Shown: one piece after another, positions 21,449 through 35,202 of the stretch
Layout: every line of letters begins with the position of its first letter
Numbering within the stretch: position 1 is the stretch's first letter
DNA from: Cucumis sativus
Taxonomy: Eukaryota; Streptophyta; Magnoliopsida; Cucurbitales; Cucurbitaceae
NCBI RefSeq assembly: GCF_000004075.3
Contig: NC_026661.2
Location: 5,602,058-5,666,057 of the forward strand
Direction: 5' to 3'
Length of the DNA: 64,000 nucleotides
Notes under the pieces: model-generated
What the model was told of the DNA's origin: nothing
The model's database searches: none
What the model saw: the letters and a program-made list of their open reading frames with translations, nothing else
Program-made: the position numbers and the translations under genes

Positions 21449-24400
21449 TCAGAAGTCGAATTCCCCAGTTGCCTGACAAACCAAATAAACCAAGCTTCCA
21501 TGAAAACCGGACTCGGTTTAATATTTCTAACCTGTTAGTTTTGGAGGGAAAAATTCACCTTGTTGAAGAGAATGTCCTTGTTGTTAATATGCATAATTCC
21601 ATCTTTTAGTGTACATTTCCACCTACTCTTGGTACGAGTAACCTATTACATGAAAAGTAATGATGATATATATTTAATGGCATGGTAGATTCTAAAAATG
21701 CTCTAGGATATGCTGCACAACTGGACCTAAAAAAACAGGAGGCAAAGTACCTTGTCAAACTGAGCTAAAACTAGATGTTGTGTGCTCAATTCTTCTCCTT
21801 GATCCACATCATCCAAATCGTCATCGTCGTCGTCTTCGTTCAATGAAGGCTCGCTATCCTCCTCCTCTTCATTAACATCATCCTGGGTGACAACCGCAGG
21901 AGTTCCAGCTGGTGGATCTGTAAAGAAAAGATAAACAATTAGAGACAAATTTTGTTACTGCTTTAAATTCTCTTGGGAACCTTAGTTTTCACCCTTGTTC
22001 CTTGCTGTTTTTTGTCCTCCCAAACGTTCTATTCTGATTATTGAATTACATAAAAACAATTGCTTTTGTTGGTAAGATTTTACATTATACCCAGCAGCAA
22101 GTTTGTGCTTTAAACCGCACACAGCATTTATGTAATAATTGTTTGTGTTTTATGTTTAAAAGGGCCACTTAAAATTCCTATTAAATGCAATGTAAAATAT
22201 TTAACGTGGAAGACAAACAAACTTCGATATGAAAGTTAAAAACCAATTTTTAATTTAAAACCTTCTTTCCGGATCGTTCTCTAACAGAAAACCAAATTTC
22301 AATACTTGTCATAGAATAGTCACAATCATGAAGACACTTCATAACATTTACCATTAGGTGCTGGTGTATTTGCTATGTTGTAATCTTCATTGAAGACACC
22401 CTGGTAATTGTATATCTGCAGGGGATGTCAGAAATGTGAATAACAGAAACACAACTCAGTGAACAGAGAGCAATGAGAAAACCATTTCCATTAATTATGA
22501 TACGAAGAATTCTAATCATCAAGAAGTAGGATGAACAAAAATGCAACCCAGATAACGCATAGGATGGACACAATAAAAACCAGAAGAATCAAGCAATTAT
22601 TTTAATGCCTAACATGTTCAGTCCAATATTAATTAGTTGTGACTAGAAAATAAGTTATTTGACCACAGACAGGAGCAAAGAGTTGAAAAAACCATATAAA
22701 ATGTGCAGATCCAGGAAAACCCGTCATCAATCATGGAAGAGAGTAGGCAGTAGGCAGTTCCAAAATACCAAAAAGTACAGACTGATTACGGTTTAATCTA
22801 CAGGTGCTAAAATTTTGCATCCTTTACTTGATAACCAACTAGAGAGGACATTTGTTAGCACCTTTAAGAAAAAGCAACATAGTGATTTGTTGCTGTCTAT
22901 TGGCAAATACTTAAATAAGCATCTTTCATGTAGCTATGATGGTGTCGGTATCATTTTTTATATTACAGAGAGGACTGTTGTGTTAGTGAGCATGTGGTGT
23001 TCGTATCGGATTGGAGCATGATATTCATGGGTTGCTTGGTTGAGGGATTGTGAGTCCTGAAAGAAATTGAGATATTACAAAGAGGGAGGACACTGACATA
23101 TGCTTGTTATTTTAGCCAACACAGAATCTTGCGACTTATTCAAATGATCTTCTGTCTTCCATCAAAAACAAAAGCCAAACACCTCATGAGCTCTAGTATT
23201 AACCATTAGAAGGAAGCCAGGAAATCACATACAAAAATTCTTGGTTAAACACATTTGTATCGTACAGCTGACATTTTAAACATTATTTTGTGTGTGCCTA
23301 ATTGTTTCTACGATACTGTGTAACTCGATAGTGATAATTTTTTTCATTGAGGAAGGTTCTAATTTTTCCGAGCAAACAATCCCTGCTTTCATGACGTCCA
23401 TGATAAGTTTGTGCCTTGTACCTAGCTCCACGAGGCTTTGTCTATCAAACAACATTCTATGACTACGGACATCCTTATAAGAAGACATGGAACGGATGCC
23501 TGACTTCTACAAAAAGATGAAAGGATAATCAAAAAACAGTGGCAGACAAGTAACCTTCTGAAGAATAGGCACCCACCTTGCAAAACCAAAACAAGTAAAA
23601 AGATGGGTGAAAAGTATAAAATTTCTATTACTATTACATAAATATTCCTTGTATTAACAATAGCAGATTCTATAACTTTAAGGGAAGAAAAGAGAGAGAG
23701 CTAACGTTAGGTGTAGAAAGCACATCATCATAAGGATCAGGCATTGGTCCATCAAGTTGTGGAATCTTCAATAATGATCTTTCAATATGTGATGACGTTG
23801 CACTCTTTGCAGAAGTGATAGCGCCTGGCCTTCCATCAGAAGAATTGCATCCACTAATCTGCAAAAGCACACCACTAAGGAGTGTCAAAGACTGATCACA
23901 ATAAACTGAAAGCATTCGGTAAAATGTAATCCCATGAATTCTATTTAGTCATAAACCACCAATAGAAAGCTCAAGCGAATATTTGCAACCTAAGAAGTGT
24001 CAGCAGCAAATATAGGAAATAAATACAATTAGCATGAATGAAAACAGAAAAATAAATGCATCGTGACAAATAAGAAAAGTATTAATCAAGGCCTAAGCAT
24101 TATTTGACTTCAAATTTACTTTTTCTTTTAAGATGATCAATCATTTAAAATTTTGATAAAAGTTCGGTCTTTGCACAGAATTCAAACATTTGTGAGGCAT
24201 TAGAACAGGCTGTTGTGTATCCCCATTCCAGGTGAGGGATTCCTTGGCAGCGAATTTTGGTTATTTTGTGCTTCACCAAGCTGGAAAGGAAAAGAAAGTG
24301 TTCCTCAAAAGAGAGAGTTCTTGAGAGGGTATTTAGGACGTGACTTTTTGGTTACATGAATTTTGGAGCACCTTGTGTTGCCAGTTTCCCCTTGCTTCAA

Positions 24401-27400
24401 TTGAACCCATTGTATTTTGATTTTTCATCTTCTTAATGGAAGTTTTTTAAAAAGAAGCCAAACTTTAATTTCATTAAATCATATGAAATGCTCTTAAAAA
24501 TAATAACGATAATTAATAATTTATTTATTTATTTTAAAAAAAAGTTCCACTAACTATCATGAATCCAAAAGAACAACAATAAAATGGTAACGACAAAACA
24601 AACAAACTCCTTAGAGACAAACCTATAAAGGGCTATTGAGCCTAATGGTATTCCAAATCTCCTCCTCAGGACATCATCTTATTAAAAGTTGGTTTCTAGA
24701 AAGATCGATTAGTTGGTTGATGTATTAAGCATAACCATAATAAATTAAAACAAATTTTTAGTATGAGTTCACAAATAAATAAATAAATATATATATATAT
24801 ATATATAAACCTGTTCCTTGCCGTCCCATCCTAGATTTTTAGAAACTAATCTGTGTCCATGCTACTCATAACTTCTGGTTGAAGGGGTAGGGAATGGAGG
24901 TCTCATGCAAGAAAGATAGACAACCTCGTTTTGAATATGACTGAAGATCCAAATGCCCAGACAACCTCATTGTGAATATGACTGAAGATCCAAATACCAC
25001 CAACTATCAACAGTGTAGCCTTTAAAAAAAGGTTTCTCTAAAACAAACACCTAGGAGGAGTTGCTTGACCTCTAGCCAATCAAATGGCAACACTAATTGT
25101 TCTACTAGTAAATTACTATCAATCATATAACCATTTCTAGCTCAACCCATAATGCACATCCTTTGAACTTACCATTCCAGATTATCTTGTAGCCTCACAG
25201 AGCCAAGTCTAGCCACCTGAATTTACGGTCAAGAATATTACAGATCTAAAATTTCTATCTCTCTCTCTTATAGACATATACCAATCTTTCCAATTCCCAT
25301 TACACACGTGAGGCATCAGAAGCAAGCTGGTAATCAAAGGGTAGTCAATCTGTTGGCTAGATATGTGAAAATGAGTCGATGGCATGAAGTTTGTGCAGAG
25401 GAACCCCACACTGAGAATGAGTATAAACACATTTATTGGCAATTGTTGAGGGCACTGGACAAAATGAGCTGTAAACTAAAGACTAAGCTTCTCAAACAGT
25501 CTGGTATTTTTCAATCTACAAAGTGAGAGATGCATGTATAATTGAGCTTGAATGTGAAATGCCGCTCTCCAATTTCCCCTCCATTGTGGGATTCATTTTG
25601 AGATATCGTCCGGTTTCTTATAGCAATAAAAGAATATCTGAAGTTTCCATGTCAAATATTAATTTCATATTATGTACACTTAACCCATAAAATATTATGT
25701 GTTTAAATTGAGGGAAACTAGAACACTCCTTAGCTTGTTATGAGGTAGCATGGCTCCATGTGTAAGGTCGTGTGTTGTTACATCTTTCTATATCATGTAC
25801 ATGAGAATCATCCAGGTAAAACAATTATGAGCATCCACCCCTTGGGAACATGACGCTTTTACTACCATCCAGGAAAAACAATTGTGTACATGACACTTTT
25901 ACTATTGATTCTATAACTAATTCCACAACTTGCAGTCAAACAAGACTATGGAACTGAAATTTGACCTCTCAAGGGGTTCCACCGTCCTCTATCTGAGAAG
26001 AAAACTAGAGGACAACAACGGAATCATTGCCTTTCTTTCTCTGATTGTGAAGTTCAGTTGAATCTTGGGGAGAAGGGATGTTCATATTTGGAGTCCTCTA
26101 CTCCATCCAAAGGTATGTCTTACAAAAAATTTCCTTTGTTTGGTCAATCCTCACCCTCAAGTGGCCATGAATTAAGTCATTGTCTTGTAGTAGAAGATGA
26201 AAATACCGAATAAAGTCATTGTCTTGTGGCAGAGAATTTTGATCATATCAAAATTGTGATCTAGGTCATGTAATTTGGAGTTGTTTCTTTGAAGAGTTCC
26301 AGATTATGCTTGGTTAGACATAGGGTTGCAGAGAGATGATCAAGGAGTTCCCTCTCATCTTTCATGAGAATATAAGGTTTTGTAACAAACCAGGGTGTGC
26401 ATTATTGTGTAGGTCCTTCAAGGAGAGAGAAACAACAAAAAATTTTAAGGCCTTGAGAGGTCTCATAGTGACATTTGGGCCCTTGTTAGGTACAATATCT
26501 CTCAGTTGGCTTCAGCGGAGAAGCCTTTTTTGTAATTACTCTTTAACCCTTGCTTTACTTGGAATGAGAGACAAAATAATAAAAATTATATGCTATGACG
26601 TGAAATTATGTGCAAGAAAATTGACAAGAGAGTCCAAGGCTCAAAGGACAGGTAAGAAAACCAAACCTCAATCTCAAAAACACTGTTGGCAGCATCTCCA
26701 GCTCCATCTTGCTGTGGTATAAACCCATTAGCTTGGTACTGGGAAGCAAAATCATCACGCTTACGCTTCCCGAGTTCATCATGAAAAAGTCCTGAGAATT
26801 GTTTCCAAAATTTAAAACATCATAATGAAGTTACCAAAGTTTTTGCGCAAATAGATACATAGCAGAGAGGAGTAGAGTAATTCAAAATCAGAAGCAGATG
26901 AAATTCATGTTGCAGTTTTGGTGTTGCATCAAGCCTCCAAGAACAAATTTTTTCATGATGAAAGCATGAATTAAGAAAGAGATTACCTGTGTAAGGGATG
27001 GATGAGCGCCAGCAGCTCCCCTGTCTGCTGCTTCCTCACGCCCCTCCACGTAGGCTACAAAATACAATCAATATAAATTACTACAGAATTATTGTTGTGA
27101 AGCTTTCCACTACTTCAACACTAGACTCACCAATATTAACGTCTACAGGAGTTCTTTGACCCATCCAAGAGGGTGGTTGCTGAAAGAAGAATGTAGACGT
27201 CTATCAAAACCCCAGATAATGGAATGTTCAACTATCTACAACATACTTCAGAATTTTTATGGTAAAAACCATATCAATGCCACTAATCCACTTTAAATCA
27301 AATTAAAAACCAACACTCCCTCTTTATCAAAGGAACAAAATGTGAAAAAAAAAATGATGCAATCACGACAGTATGAAGTGGGTAAACGGCAGGGAATAAG

Positions 27401-28234
27401 ACAAATGTAAAAGATTAGAAGTGACGTCAAAGTCAAACAACAATTACCATATATGGGGTTGGCCTTCCAGATCTGACCTCAACATTATTATTACCGCTAC
27501 CCCCAGGAGTGGTGGCAGCTGGAGAAGCATCAGTTCCAGATGCAGAGTGGTCGCTGGGTCCAGTAGGAACATTATACATCGCGTTGTCAGCAGTTCCCGG
27601 TAAAGGGTTTGAATTGGAGTCTGTAGTGGCGTCTACAATTTACCAAAATCCCTTCAATTATTAATTACGAACTTCGGAAAACAATTAGTAGATGGGACAG
27701 AGAAGTAATCACCGGTGGAAAGAGTAAATCAGCCGTGGGAGTTTCGTACTCTTCAGTACCCTCATACGGAACATTAAGATCGTGAACCGGAGTTATCGGA
27801 CCTCCGGGTGTAGGCTTAGATGGTGCAGACCTCTCTATAGGACCAGTCACAGCACCCGCTTGCATCATCTTCGCCTCCCACATCTAAAAAGTTCCGACAA
27901 AGAAGACAATCAGCCCAACCACACAGCTTAAATTAGCTTCAAAGCCTCAAAACCCTAGAAAGAATCGGATCAAACCCAGAAAGTAATCACCGAAAAAATT
28001 CAATCGAATCCTTCAAACAGATTAAAAAAAGAAAACATTTGAATTCACTAGAGAAGATAATAGTATAAACGAAACAAAAGAAACAAAAAAATTTCAAGAT
28101 TGGGGATCAAGAATTACTCCTTGAAGCTCCTTGAGAACATCTTCTCCAGGACCATTATCAACAAACTCGTCACGAAGCTTGTTGATAACATCTTCGATGA
28201 CATTGATGTAGATAGAGCTTGTGGAAGTCGCCAT
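21449..28234 (-). CDS. TFIIA large subunit (alpha/beta), two apparent frameshifts
   Basis: General RNA polymerase II factor that binds TBP and stabilises it on the TATA box; nuclear. Exons: 28234-28118, 27883-27713, 27632-27448, 27179-27131, 27054-26987, 26791-26667, 23858-23706, 22415-22352, 21917-21751, 21642-21559 and 21472-21449. The N-terminal helical domain shows IYINVIEDVINKLRDEFVDN and MWEAKMMQAGAVTGPIER. Then come LNVPYEGTEEYETPTADLLF, a basic GKRKRDD segment, IPQLDGPMPDPYDDVLSTPN, an acidic run (EDDDDDDLDD) and the conserved beta domain QHLVLAQFDK, RWKCTLKDGIMHIN and the end ATGEFDF. Exons 3 (185 nt) and 6 (125 nt) are each one base short of the length that keeps frame, at a CCC run (27605-27607 on the plus strand) and at the CTTTTT run (26784-26789). 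With those bases it would be 402 residues, normal for the family. The other nine exons fit perfectly. Confidence 0.9.
23859..26666. other. Large sixth intron of TFIIA
   Basis: 2.8 kb intron, ten times larger than most others in the gene, probably enlarged by old insertions. It contains an (AT)n microsatellite near 24785-24808 and a near-duplicated pair at about 24921-25000 (ACAACCTC...TGAATATGACTGAAGATCC, twice). Short open frames on the plus strand (25308-25526, 26336-26722) show no recognisable domain. Confidence 0.5.
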
Positions 28235-28377
28235 AACGGATCCGCCTCGCGCTCTGTCTACCTCGGATTCCTTCCACAAGCCTAAACCCAGAAAGAATTT
28301 AGTGTTGGGAGAAAACTGGAGAGAAAATTCAAGGGAGAAGATCCATGGAATCCGTATAAGGTTCTTGGATTGGTAGA

Positions 28378-28510
28378 GTTGTGTGAAGTAAAAGGAAAGA
28401 GGAGGGCGATGGAGAAGGGAGAAGGGAGAAGAGGAAGAGAGAGAGAAGAGAGGGAAAGAAGGGGGAGAGAGAGAGAATGGGGAAAGAGGAGAGAGGCGGA
28501 CAAGAAAGGG
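28378..28510. promoter_or_regulatory. GA/CT-rich tract in TFIIA 5' UTR or promoter
   Basis: About 130 bp that is almost purely purine on the plus strand (GGAGAAGGGAGAAGGGAGAA, GAGAGAGAAG and so on), pyrimidine on the TFIIA strand, 145-275 bp upstream of its ATG. Such CT/GA tracts are frequent around plant transcription start sites and can bind BPC/GAGA factors. Confidence 0.45.
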
Positions 28511-28619
28511 AGAATAAAGAGTGGAATATAAATAGGTTTGCATCCGATTATAATGCATAGATCCACATGGCGAAATCTGCTTGAAGCCTGATTTTTCCCG
28601 TTTTTTTCATTTCCGGTCT

Positions 28620-30433
28620 GGTCTGGCTCAATCATGTCTCCGTTTTGTGCAACGAAATTGATTATATTAGAGATCATTTGTAAATATTATAAAATTGAAC
28701 TAAAATGTAAATTTAAATCTGAAATACATAAATTAAACTTCTTTATTCTTACCATCTTTATTTTCATTTTTTCTTAATGTTTGTATTCGTCTTTCAATTT
28801 TAAATTTTTGTGTTCAGTTCTTCTTTTGGTTTTTAGATATTTTTTGTTTTAAAATTAATTTTAAATTGTAGTTTAAAAGTTGTGATGGGTAAAAAAAATA
28901 TTTTTAATTTCATTGATTTGGAGCACGATCAAATATGTTTTCTTTTCTTTACAAATACAGTTTTAAAGGAAAATTTCTCAATTGATTAACTTAAAAAAAA
29001 AAAAAAAAGATATTCATTATAAAGTGTAAAATTGGATAGATATTTTTTTATAAAAAATTGTGTTTATAAAAATACTGTGGTTTTAAAAATATTTACAACA
29101 ATATTGTGGTCTTAAAATTATTTATAAAAATACTGCAGTTCAAAAGACGCTATAGTAGTATATATTTCTTTTATTTAGTCGATTTATAGACAATCCTCTT
29201 TCTTAGACAAGCATGTTTTTTTATTAAAAAAAATTGATTAAGAATTTTAAAAATATTGTTTATAAAATTGCAAAATTAAATAGATAATTTTTATTTAAAA
29301 CTATTTATATAGTTTTAAAATTATTTATAAAAACATTGTAGTTTAAAAATGCTAAGAGTAAGAACATATTTTAATTTAGTCGATTTGTTTTTATGTCTTT
29401 TTCCTCTTTCTTTACAGTTTAAAAATAATAATTATAGCCTAAAAATATTATTTTTATAAAGTGCAAAATTAGATAGATATATTTTATTTTAAAAATATTT
29501 ATACAAATACTGTGGTTTTAAAAAAATGATAAAATATGCTTTTATTCTTTTGTTTTCTCTTTCTTTCTTTAATGTTGTTAAGATGAACACTTTGGTTTTA
29601 AAAAAACCGATTAAGGTTTAAATTATTTATACAAATATCGTGGTTTTAAAATTATTTATTGAGAATTTGTTAAAAGAAAATAGATAGAAAAAACAACCAA
29701 CTATCAGCTTAATAAATTAGTTTTTTTTGTATGAAATTTAAATAGTTTTTTCTTTAAATGTTTCATTTATAAAAAATATTGTAGTTTGAAATATAAGGTA
29801 AAAGAATATTTTTTAATTTAGTTCGAAACATGATTATTTTCTCATTTTCTGTGGTGAGACAAACACATTTTCCAAAATTTGATAGATATTTTTTGGATGC
29901 TGACTAAAAGGTGCACGTGTTCATCTTTTATTTAATGTAATTTTGATTTTTTGTTTATTTTTTTATTCGATAATTACCTATTTTACGATAAAAACTTTAG
30001 TTTAAATGACATTTGTATTCTTTAAGAATAAATAATTATTTTAAGAAGGAGGATTAAATGGCTGAGTATTCTCAAACATAACAAAATAATAAAACTATTT
30101 ATAAAATTTATAGAATTTATTTAAGTTCTTTTATTTTATTTTATAAATACTTTCAATATTTTCCTATCCATAATAATCATTTTATAGAATTTATTTAAGT
30201 TGTTTTGTTTTATTTTATAAATACTTTCAATATTTTTCTATCAATAATAGTTCCATTTAAATCCTTAAATGAATTATTATATTTGATTTAAGTTATTGTT
30301 TTTATGACTTTTTATAATTAGTTTTAGATTTTTTTTTCAAACTCTCACATGGAAGGTGTATTTTTAAACTTTATAATTTAGTTATCTTTTAAAACTTCTT
30401 ATAACACGTGCAAAGCACATAGCAACAAACTAG
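28620..30433 (+). mobile_element. Non-autonomous Helitron, 3' end recognised
   Basis: The 3' end has the Helitron signature: an imperfect hairpin ACGTGC-AAA-GCACAT (30406-30420, one mismatch) followed after 9 bases by CTAG (30430-30433), with T as the next genomic base, as expected for insertion between A and T. The 5' end (TC after A) could not be placed; the stated start is only where the AT-rich block begins after the TFIIA promoter. No Rep/helicase sequence is visible, so it is non-autonomous if real. Confidence 0.45.
28990..29860. repeat. Degenerate ~200-bp tandem repeats
   Basis: Recurring ordered motifs: AAAATTGGATAGATATTTTT-type text, then TTTATAAAAATACTGTGG, then TTTTAAAAATATTTA, then TTTAGTCGATTT and CTCTTTCTT. 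Versions start near 29010, 29265 and 29455, with decayed pieces to 29860. The units are diverged, giving old tandem copies inside the candidate Helitron. Confidence 0.5.
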
Positions 30434-32250
30434 TATTTACAAAATGTGTCGATGAACCTGAACAATTATAAAAGTGTACTGATGTTTATTATTGATGGAA
30501 TTTGAAATTTTAGGAGTTTCTCTTCAATTAAAATCTTTGGTATTTTGAAACACATTGACATTGTAAGAAATTGTTCAATTATACATATTTAATCTAACAA
30601 TTATTAAATACGGCTAATAAAATTTTGAGACCAATCACAAATTGCCACATCATTTATTAAATTAACCATGAAAAATGCAAATAATTGAATTTAGAACTAA
30701 TTAAAATTGACATGTGTCCCAAACTAAAAATTAAAAACATAAATTGGTCTGATCCAACATGTTTTCATCATAACCATTGGATCAAACTAATTATCTTGGT
30801 TACTTGGACTAAGTTCAACTGAGTCCAAAAATAAACCTAATTGAGCGCAAAAGGTAAATATGACTCAAATCCATGTGATTGAACTATGGGTCTGGTTCAT
30901 GGACCAAACAGGTTTAAGCTCATAAAGCCCACTATATAACTCTATAAATATAAGAGTTCTCCTCTTTGGTAAAGGTTGGAGATTTTTTACTTCAGAAGGT
31001 CTAGAGAATCCTTCCAAGAACTAAAAAACCCTCTAATTATTGAAATCGACCATCCTCGAAGATTGAAGCTTATTTGAAGATATAAGTTTTCTTCCAAAAC
31101 TCAAACTTGTGTTCAGCTTCCTCCAAATCAAACTCCTTTGAATATAGAAACCTTATTCCAAGACTCCAACTTCAAGACATGTTTCACTTTCTCCAAATCA
31201 AATGTAAGCATCCAATCGAGAGAGAATAAGATGATCAAATTATAGTAATTGAATCACATCGCATCAAATCACAAAAATACAACATCAACTCAAGTTCAAC
31301 ACTACGAATCAAATTTCTCTGGAAATCTTGTACGAACAGATACAGTATAAGCTTAATTCTATACTTTTTTTATCTTTTACAAAAATCAACTTTTAAAAAA
31401 ATTAGAGAAAATATTGTCGATTGCTTGACATGTAAAAATTCTTTTAAATTATCTTATTCATGGCTTTCTCATCTTTAGTTGTGGCTAATTTTTAGTTTTA
31501 TACATCCGGAATATTACTTTCCAATTTTTAGTTTTATCAATTAAAGGTTGCTACAAAGTAAATACTAACTCTATTTATTATTGTATTCTTTGCCAATACA
31601 TTAAATAATTTATTAATCTTTAATAGTCGTTTAAGTGCTACCCATAAATGGAGGTAATATAGAATTTTTTTCACTAAATTTTTTATCAATGTTTATTATG
31701 TTTTAAAATAATTATGAGAATAAAATTTGGGAGTTTTTTTTTTTATATTAAAACTCTAAAATATTATTTTAAATAAAAAATCAAAATAATAGTTATATCG
31801 AACTAAATACTATAGCCTATTACAAGTGAACCATCAATTGAGAATGTTGGTGATTTAAAATACGTTAAAAAACATTTAAACATAAATTATTTTTCTCCTA
31901 AAGTTTCTCACAATATCAATAATAATCATTGTATAGTTTTTATTTCTAAACAAGTAAAGAAAGAAAATAGAATAAAATGTGATGAAGCTCAAAAAATACT
32001 CACATATTTTTTTATATAGTAAAATAAATAAAAATATTTATAAATTATAGTAAAATTTTACATTTTATCTATGATAGCTACAAACATATATATTTTTGTC
32101 ACTGTCTATCAATATTACTTATAAAAGCATATCATTGACTATCAATATCTACCATTAATATAATCTGAAAATTTGTTATATGTCAGTAAATATTTTGTCA
32201 TATTTAGTATTTTCTGACAATTATATTAACTTACTCATTAATAAGTTAAA
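30434..32250. other. AT-rich spacer with LTR-like segment
   Basis: From about 30840 to 31360 the composition changes and resembles a plant LTR: CTATATAACTCTATAAATAT (TATA-like) at about 30930 followed by AAGAGTTCTCCTC. No TG/CA ends or target duplication could be fixed. No gene seen. Confidence 0.3.
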
Positions 32251-32482
32251 ATTTCTTATATCATTAATTTTGTGTGTAATTAGTGATATTTTGTTTATGT
32301 TTTTTTAATACTTTTTCAATTTATGCTAATTTCTTATATCATCAATTTTGCATGTAATTAGTGATATTTTGTTTATGTTTTTTTAATACTTTTTTCAAAT
32401 TATGCTAATTTCTTATATCATCAATTTTGTATGTAATTGGTGATATTTTGTTTATGATTTTTTAATACTTTTTCAATTTATA
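32251..32482. repeat. Three tandem copies of a 78-79 bp unit
   Basis: Units start at 32251, 32329 and 32408, each beginning ATTTCTTATATCAT, with TGTAATTAGTGATATTTTG (TTGG in the third) in the middle and TTTAATACTTTTTCAA near the end. Copies are about 93-95% alike by eye, so the array is fairly young. Confidence 0.85.
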
Positions 32483-35202
32483 TACAACATAAGAAATGTT
32501 TATTTCACCCTATATAAATGTCAAGCCTAGTATATGATAGTATTAATTAAAAAAATTATGAGAATTTAAGATTTGTTAATAGGTTGTTGAGTAAATCTAT
32601 AGAATAAATGTGAGTAAATCAATACTATTTAGTAATTATGTATACTTAATTTACAATATCAATAATATGAATGGTAGATTTGTTTTCTTAAGTAATAATA
32701 ATAAAGAAAAAATGGTGTTTTAGATTTGTATTGAAAAAATAATGATAGTATTGCAGAAGTCAAATAATAATAATAATTGTAGATTGATTGACATATTCTA
32801 AATGCACAATACAAATATTTCAAAATGAAAAAAAAACATTTTTTTGCTTTTAAGTAATTATAATTTTTAATATGGTAGTTATACTGTCATAACTAAATAG
32901 CTTGAAAATCTATAAAAAAAAGTATTTATATAATTTTTAAACTTTCGACATTTGAAGAAAAAATGTTATGTCAATATCATAAAAACAAGCTTCCAATGAC
33001 TTCTTATTTTACCTGTATATATACGCTAATCGTCAATATGCATTTCAGACGATGTCATACATGTATTCGTACCTACATTAATTAGGTGTGTTTGCGGCAT
33101 GCGTGGAGGATGGCAAAAAATACACTTAAAGAAGTAAAAGGTTGATTATATATCACTAACACCTCACTTGTGGACTTAAATATGTGACATATCCAATAAA
33201 TGAAAATGAATTAATTAATCATGTCAGAAATAACATTGCATGGACTTGAACCCAAGATATCATGAAGTAGTCTCCTCTAATATCATCTATAAACTCAAAA
33301 GCTTAAGCTAATAGATGGAGAAAATTTTAACATAATATTTGACATTCTTCGTCTCTTGTGGGCTCGAAATATTGAAAAAAACCAACAAGTAGAAAAATAT
33401 ATTAATGCATAGTCTTGAATATAGGATATCCTAAATCAGACAATATTACGATATAGTCTTAAATCACCAATCAACCCAAAAGCTTAAACTCGTGAGTAAG
33501 ATTATATCATTTTTTATTAGATAATAATTTAATATTTATAGTGTATAAATAAATTTAATTTTCAATCGATTTATCTTTCTACACATGTAATAAATAATTA
33601 ATCTACTAATATTTTGTTAGATAAAATGATTAAATTACTGTTTATTAAAGTTTATGGACTGAATCGTTCAAAATTTCAAATCACGAAGGCTAAATTATTA
33701 CTTTAATCAAAATTTTGGGATAAAAAGTATAATATATACACACAAAAATTGGTTGAAACTATAAATTATAATACAAAGGATTTTGGCTAATTAGATTTTC
33801 CGAAGAATGTGTTTCATGGAGTTGAACTTGTGTTGATGTTCATTTTGATACGATGTAGTTCTATTTTTAGAACTTGATCATCTGATTCCCTCTTGATTGA
33901 AAGTGTATGTTTAATGAATGAAAGCAGAACACTTGAAGTTCTTGAAGTTAAAGTCTTGGAAAAATATTTGTTTCTTTTCAAAAGAGTTGAGTTTTAGATG
34001 TGGGTCGGTCTTGAACAGATAAAAGAATCTCTTGATCGTTGGGAGAATCCTCTCTGGACTCTATTAAGTAATATTTATAAATACCTACCAAAGAACTCTT
34101 CTATTTGCTCAATGGACTTTGTGGATTTGGGCTTGGTTAATTCATGGACCTACGTGTCCAACTATAATGAATTTGAGTCTTATATAGCATTTTGGCTAAA
34201 TTAAACAAGTTGAACTTTAACCCAAAATTTAATATTAGTTAAAGATAACATTCACTTAAGAGATAGATAATAGTAAATAAAATGTAGACACCAAAAACGT
34301 TTTTTTTAAAAAAGAACAACAAATGATTATACAAATTTATAATAATTTATAATAATAAATATATTACATAATAATCGAAATTAATCTCAATCGTAAAAAT
34401 TTTATTTTTTGTTAATTTAAATTAAAATTCATACTTTAAAAAAAATCATAACCTCTCTATTTTTTTAATAAAATTTGAAAATAATTATTTATAAGTTATT
34501 TGAATGGTTTGTTTAAAAATATTTGCAATGACATATATATATATATTATTCCAAATCTTATTTTAAACAAAATGTTGCTTTTTTATTAAGATGAAAATAT
34601 GTGAAGTATTCTCATTTGCTTTAAGCAAAAACACACATGAATAAATGTGTCTTTACAATAAAATTGAGAAAATGAAAAAGAAGTAAAATCATTAAACTAA
34701 ATTCATTGGAAAATGAAAAAAAAAGAAGATAAAAACTACTAAATAGCTCTAAGCTCCATCCACCATCCTCAATATGAACACTTAGTTGTGATCTTTTCTT
34801 CCTTCTTCAATGGGTGAGAATGAGTAGCTACAATAATACTAGTTATGAAAAGGGAGGAGAAAAACATTATATAATTAATCTGCCTTACATGAGCATTAAA
34901 ACAAATAATATGGATCTTTATAAGAAAAGTTAATAATATAATTAATTATATATAGTTATTTAAATAAGCAATATATGTAAAAAAAATCTTTACAAATCAA
35001 ACCACCAATAACAAAATTAACAATAACAACGAGAGTATAAAAACATAAACGTGTACTATCAATCTTAAAGTCAAAGGTTTGCTCCATCGGTCTATTTGTC
35101 AAAAATAAAAAAGAAAATACAAACAAACAAATTCAATAATTAAAAAATTACCAAAAGAAAAAAAAACTACTTCACATTTTCATATCCCTACAAATTTTCC
35201 TA
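32483..35202. other. AT-rich intergenic desert
   Basis: No gene or well-bounded repeat seen. An (AT)n run lies at about 34530-34545. The stretch 33830-34200 is less AT-rich and contains the open frame 33998-34204 on the plus strand; its minus strand has TATTTATAAATATT, so it may be another LTR fragment. Confidence 0.35.

Noticed and set aside
25308-26722. Plus-strand open frames within TFIIA intron 6
   Set aside because: No recognisable protein and no splice context; probably decayed repeat sequence.
28094-28677. Long minus-strand frames extending upstream of TFIIA exon 1
   Set aside because: They translate the CT-rich 5' UTR into Ser/Leu/Pro strings. The conserved TFIIA start at 28234 is the credible one.
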